Source: Penium margaritaceum
Taxonomy: Eukaryota > Streptophyta > Zygnematophyceae > Desmidiales > Peniaceae
DNA: 32,209 nucleotides
Direction: 5' to 3'
Assembly: GCA_023375785.1 (NCBI GenBank)
Contig: SZWC01000580.1
Span: 13,128-45,336 of the forward strand
The stretch's first letter is position 1, and the number at the start of each line of letters is the position of its first letter. A program made the position numbers and the translations under genes. The notes under the pieces are model-generated. The model made no database searches. It was not told where the DNA came from and worked only from the letters and a program-made list of their open reading frames with translations. Below, piece by piece: positions 29,179 through 32,209 of this stretch.

Positions 29179-30903
29179 TCAAGTTGCAGCGTAACGGTCA
29201 ATCTTCCGACAGCTTCCCTGTAATGCGAGTGATGGCAACGTCCATGGTTTGTAAGGGACTGTTGTATTCATGTTTTAGCATTGTAACATTGATTTAAGGA
29301 TTTGTCTATTAACTGTCACGTATGATGAAAAATGTGCATCTCTGTCATCCAATGGCATTACATGGTTCATTGCATACTACTCATGTAATTTACTTCAGGA
29401 GAGAAAGGGTAGACCTGATTATTATCTGAGGATATTGCAATGTATACAAATGTGTACTTTCTATGTATTCCAGCACATTCTCACACTGGTACACTACTTA
29501 TGTATTTTTTGTTCTGGCCAGGGGGTGATCAGAGATTTTTCAACGGATGTCCATGGATTCCTCCTCTCCCCCAAACATGAAAGTGAATGTGGCAAGTCTA
29601 TGTGCATGTGGATCTGGGTTGTCTCAAAATGTATTCACAAATTCTGTTCTCCAAGAAGATGTTAACCAAAGCACATTATAAGAAGAATGATGTATGCTCA
29701 GTTATCAAAACCACGTCAACTCCATCACAGATTCTCCATATCGCACATATGATGGAACATCATCGTAAATGCCATTCATGTTGTTCACCGGTGCACAATT
29801 TTCTTGAGGTTGTCATTCTTTGCGATGTTTACAACCCAATACATCTCTCCAATTCTCTTTTTCTGTTTGGGGGGGGGGAGGGGGACATCAGAGAGAAATT
29901 CCAACCGATAACAATTGGAACACCCCCCCCCCCCCCCAAATGCCAAAATTGTAGTGGAAGAATGCATTGGAAAGCGAATTGGGGGAGGATCCACATCAAT
30001 AAACCAATGTATCCCACTGAGAGAAGTTACTAAAAAATTACACATCAAAATTCTTCCAAAAACATTTGTGAAAATTTGGCCTTTTCGACTAGATACAATG
30101 CCTAATACACTTCCCATGTACAATTTTGGAGTGGAGGGGGGCGGTTGTGGATTGACTCACTAGTGCATGGAGATAACTCCAAGGGGTAGTAGAGGCCGGC
30201 ACCGTTCTCTCACTGAATTAATTAAGCCTCTCAACTATCATATAAGAACAGTTAACTCAGGTTTATTTTTTACTATTGATTTAGATGTATTGACAAACAT
30301 AGTTGGAGATTCTTGTTATATTGTTTGCCGGTGTACAATGATCACGTGTTTCCAATACCTGGGGTCGTTCATTGCTTTAATCATCTGAACAGTAAGTGTT
30401 CTGTTTTTAGGAGTGGTCGAATTGGGGGATCCAGATGGTTACGATACATCCCTCCCAAAAGATAGAAAGTGTATTGGGTGGGTGAATCTGGAAGTGTATC
30501 GACATGGATTAAAGATGAAGAAGAATCCAATCGATAGTACAACGTTGTACAATTGTGTGCATTGGAGGGGAGGGGGGGGAGGGCGGGCTCAAATCTCTGT
30601 TTGCAAAAATGCGTGAACAGTGCCGCGACAAAGGGAGAATGAAAACAATGATACATTGTTCATGATCTCTGGTTGAGACACCAAAATTTCCACTTTCCAG
30701 ACTCTACCTTTTATTTACCATTTTACATTAGAATTTGTTAATCTGATTCAACTTGGTAAGCTTTAGGATAATGTACATAACACTATTGGTGAACAAAAAA
30801 CATTTCCATACACCGCACTTTCACAGAAGATTCCTACTAAAGCATATGTTAATGCACACAACAAACTATGTATGAAAGCTATGAGATTAACCATACCTTT
30901 CTA
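29179..30903. other. Right part of the insert, non-coding
   Basis: AT-leaning non-coding DNA with G9AG5 (29871-29885), C17-type run (about 29922-29938) and G-rich tracts at 30135 and 30565-30585. No protein similarity. C- and G-run spacing suggests relatives of the 1-745 boxes, but only the 30450-30500 copy keeps clear boxes. Confidence 0.5.
30450..30500 (+). repeat. Single copy of the GTGTAT box pair
   Basis: CCCTCCC (30450-30456), 12 bases, GTGTATT (30469-30475), 18 bases, GTGTATC (30494-30500). It matches the 1-745 boxes with one-base spacing changes and is preceded by GGGGGATCC (30424-30432), which resembles the G-run/GGATCC centre of those units. Confidence 0.65.
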
Positions 30904-30907
30904 GAAG

Positions 30908-31575
30908 GGGGCCAAGAATGTCTGAGTGGGCAAGCTCAAGTGGATAAATTTCCGTTGAGGTATAGTCAGGGTAAGTGCAGCGATGCATCTTACCCAGATC
31001 ATAGAAAAATCAATCGGTCTTGAGCTACTTCTCAAAGGAAGCTACATCAAGATCGAGGACTGGTTTTGTCTGAATGAGCTTGGAGACTGTGTGACCTCAA
31101 ACGGCAAAGCTACAAAAGCAGCAAATTCTAGTGCTCAGGGGAGAGAACACCATTGGCAAACACACTTTGGAACGATGGGGTGAAGGCAGAGGGAGCATAG
31201 TGGAAGACACGATACAAATCATACACAAATGAGGCATACATCACTACATCATGAGTGTTACAAGCAGTCATGCTAATAGAGTGCTAAACATAAAATCCTA
31301 TCCAGGAGCATGCACAAATTGAGAGCAACCTGTGCTCACAAACAGGGACAAAGAGCATATTGGAAATGAACAAGGGGTCAGACGAATCATCAAACGGCAC
31401 AACTCCAATACCTTGCATAGGCACGGATTGACCAGACCCCGTGCAAATGGACCAAAGAGACCCCATTGGTTAGAGAAAAATGAATTCATTGTGATTAAAT
31501 TCATGCGATAGGTGGCACCGGAGTCAATTATCTAGGTACCACTTGCCTTGTGACCTGTCATTGACACACCTTGTC
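30908..31575 (-). pseudogene. Copia-3 protease to integrase start
   Basis: On the minus strand the protease active site IIDSGATY lies at about 31511-31534, followed by GSGQSVPMQGIGVVPFDDSS and FVPVCEHRLLSI (31310-31420). After frame changes LELAHSDILGPLL (about 30908-30945) gives the first catalytic Asp region of integrase. Coding ends at 30908, where the insert begins, and resumes at 27712. Gag is not visible upstream, so the element is truncated or unrecognisable beyond about 31600. Confidence 0.78.
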
Positions 31576-32209
31576 TACTAGATGCTCACCAGAGGACTCC
31601 AAAAAACAGTGTTACAATCCGGGTCCGTTGCACAGGCTATGCAACGACATCGGTACATCGATTTACATCGATGTAACTTTGATGTCGTTGTTTCACCAGG
31701 TGATTTTTGAGAGCATGCAAGCACACGTGAGCTATGGTAAACCACCCCACTTTAATACACTTCATAACCTATAACATTGTCACTTCCCAGAAGCTTACTT
31801 GCGTGTATGCACTTGTCACATCACCATTTTCTTTTTTAACACATTTAAGTTCATGTTCAGGAATCAGTTTACTCCATTTTAACAAAGCTTTAAAAAAAAT
31901 TGGTATTCATTCAAAAGAATACTCGTTTTCTCCTTTTGTGGCCTATGTGTGTTCTACAAAGTCGTTTTGATCATGTCTGTCAGACATATTCATTATCTTA
32001 TACATAGAATAGCAATAAATGAGAATCATCGTAAGAATGCAGGAAAAATATCAATGTTTCTCATTGATCAAGAGGGCCATACCCATTATTTGCTGAAAGT
32101 CGATCCCCCCCCCCCCAAGATCCGATTGCATCTGGGAAATATGTCAGGGAGTTTGTTGTGGACACCCAGAAATATGGAAACTTGTGTATTTTCCGATCGG
32201 GCCCCTCTC
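31576..32209. other. AT-rich non-coding end of window
   Basis: No gene recognised. It contains a strong hairpin (31642-31690) and near the end a C14-15 run (about 32104-32117) followed by sequence with only weak similarity to the GTGTAT box layout. Confidence 0.5.
31642..31690 (+). other. Hairpin with 10-bp perfect stem
   Basis: CAACGACATC (31642-31651) pairs with GATGTCGTTG (31681-31690); the interior is also self-complementary (ACATCGAT repeated, with TTACATCGATGTAA). It may be the core of a small palindromic element. Confidence 0.7.

Larger units (their letters stand above)
27717..30903. mobile_element. Non-coding insert of unknown class in copia-3
   Basis: 3187 bp between GAAG words, splitting copia-3 integrase. 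After subtraction of the nested hAT-like element (28134-29170) about 2.1 kb remain. It contains no recognisable protein. Its ends share TATGGT in inverted orientation (left ATTCTATGGTCAGTT; right, read inward, TAGAAAGGTATGGTTAAT), which is too short to define inverted terminal repeats. The right half has C/G runs and one clear GTGTATT/GTGTATC box (30450-30500), like the repeats at 1-745. It could be a non-autonomous DNA element. Confidence 0.5.

Noticed and set aside
29835..29985. Further GTGTAT box pairs beside the G and C runs
   Set aside because: AATACAT lies 24 bases from the G run, and the words after the C run (TTGTAGT, CGAATTG) are too degenerate. 30092-30140 and 32104-32160 fail in the same way.
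27717..30903. A 3.2-kb intron of a host gene on the minus strand
   Set aside because: The flanking coding sequence is decayed copia pol, and the GAAG words explain the junction more simply.

Overview
This is a eukaryotic genomic window made almost entirely of transposable elements in several states of decay. No RNA gene, CRISPR array or intact host gene could be supported. Spliceosomal-type introns, a priming site matching plant-type initiator tRNA-Met, Ty3/gypsy, Ty1/copia and LINE elements, long C/G homopolymers and scaffold gaps together suggest a repeat-rich streptophyte genome. A charophyte alga such as Chara would fit, but this is inference; nothing in the window fixes the species.

Layout. 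1-1076 is non-coding, with an approximately 438-bp tandem repeat built from paired GTGTAT boxes placed at fixed distances from C or G runs, followed by a 164-bp duplication. 1457-3825 is a 5'-truncated, frameshifted Ty3/gypsy pol (RT, RNase H, integrase). 4705-24235 is a nested structure. An old copia element (copia-1, + strand) is split into 4705-6235 and 20965-23545 by an approximately 9-kb LINE (6236-20964), and the LINE is itself split by a copia element on the - strand (copia-2, 8911-14649) with two LTRs. 24670-31575 holds a third copia (copia-3, - strand), split by a non-coding insert (27717-30903). That insert carries a 1037-bp hAT-like non-autonomous element with a perfect 8-bp target duplication. 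31576-32209 is AT-rich and non-coding.

The most unusual content is in the LINE. Its ORF1 reads as a sequence of short exons joined by small GT..AG introns with good consensus ends; five of the six clear ones are in phase 1. At least two of them (8553-8640 and 14659-14756) must be removed to keep the frame open. Other points of note: copia-2 has a primer binding site complementary to the anticodon stem-loop of initiator tRNA-Met (half-tRNA priming, as in Drosophila copia); three unrelated elements have independently lost the second catalytic Asp of RT by the same CpG-to-CpA change; and a single N at 17929 joins two near-identical copies of LINE sequence, which looks like an assembly seam.

Inferred order of events: copia-1 inserted first, then the LINE, then copia-2 (least decayed coding sequence, but LTRs already differ at about 8-9% of positions in my hand alignment). 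Separately, copia-3 inserted, then the box-bearing insert, then the hAT-like element.
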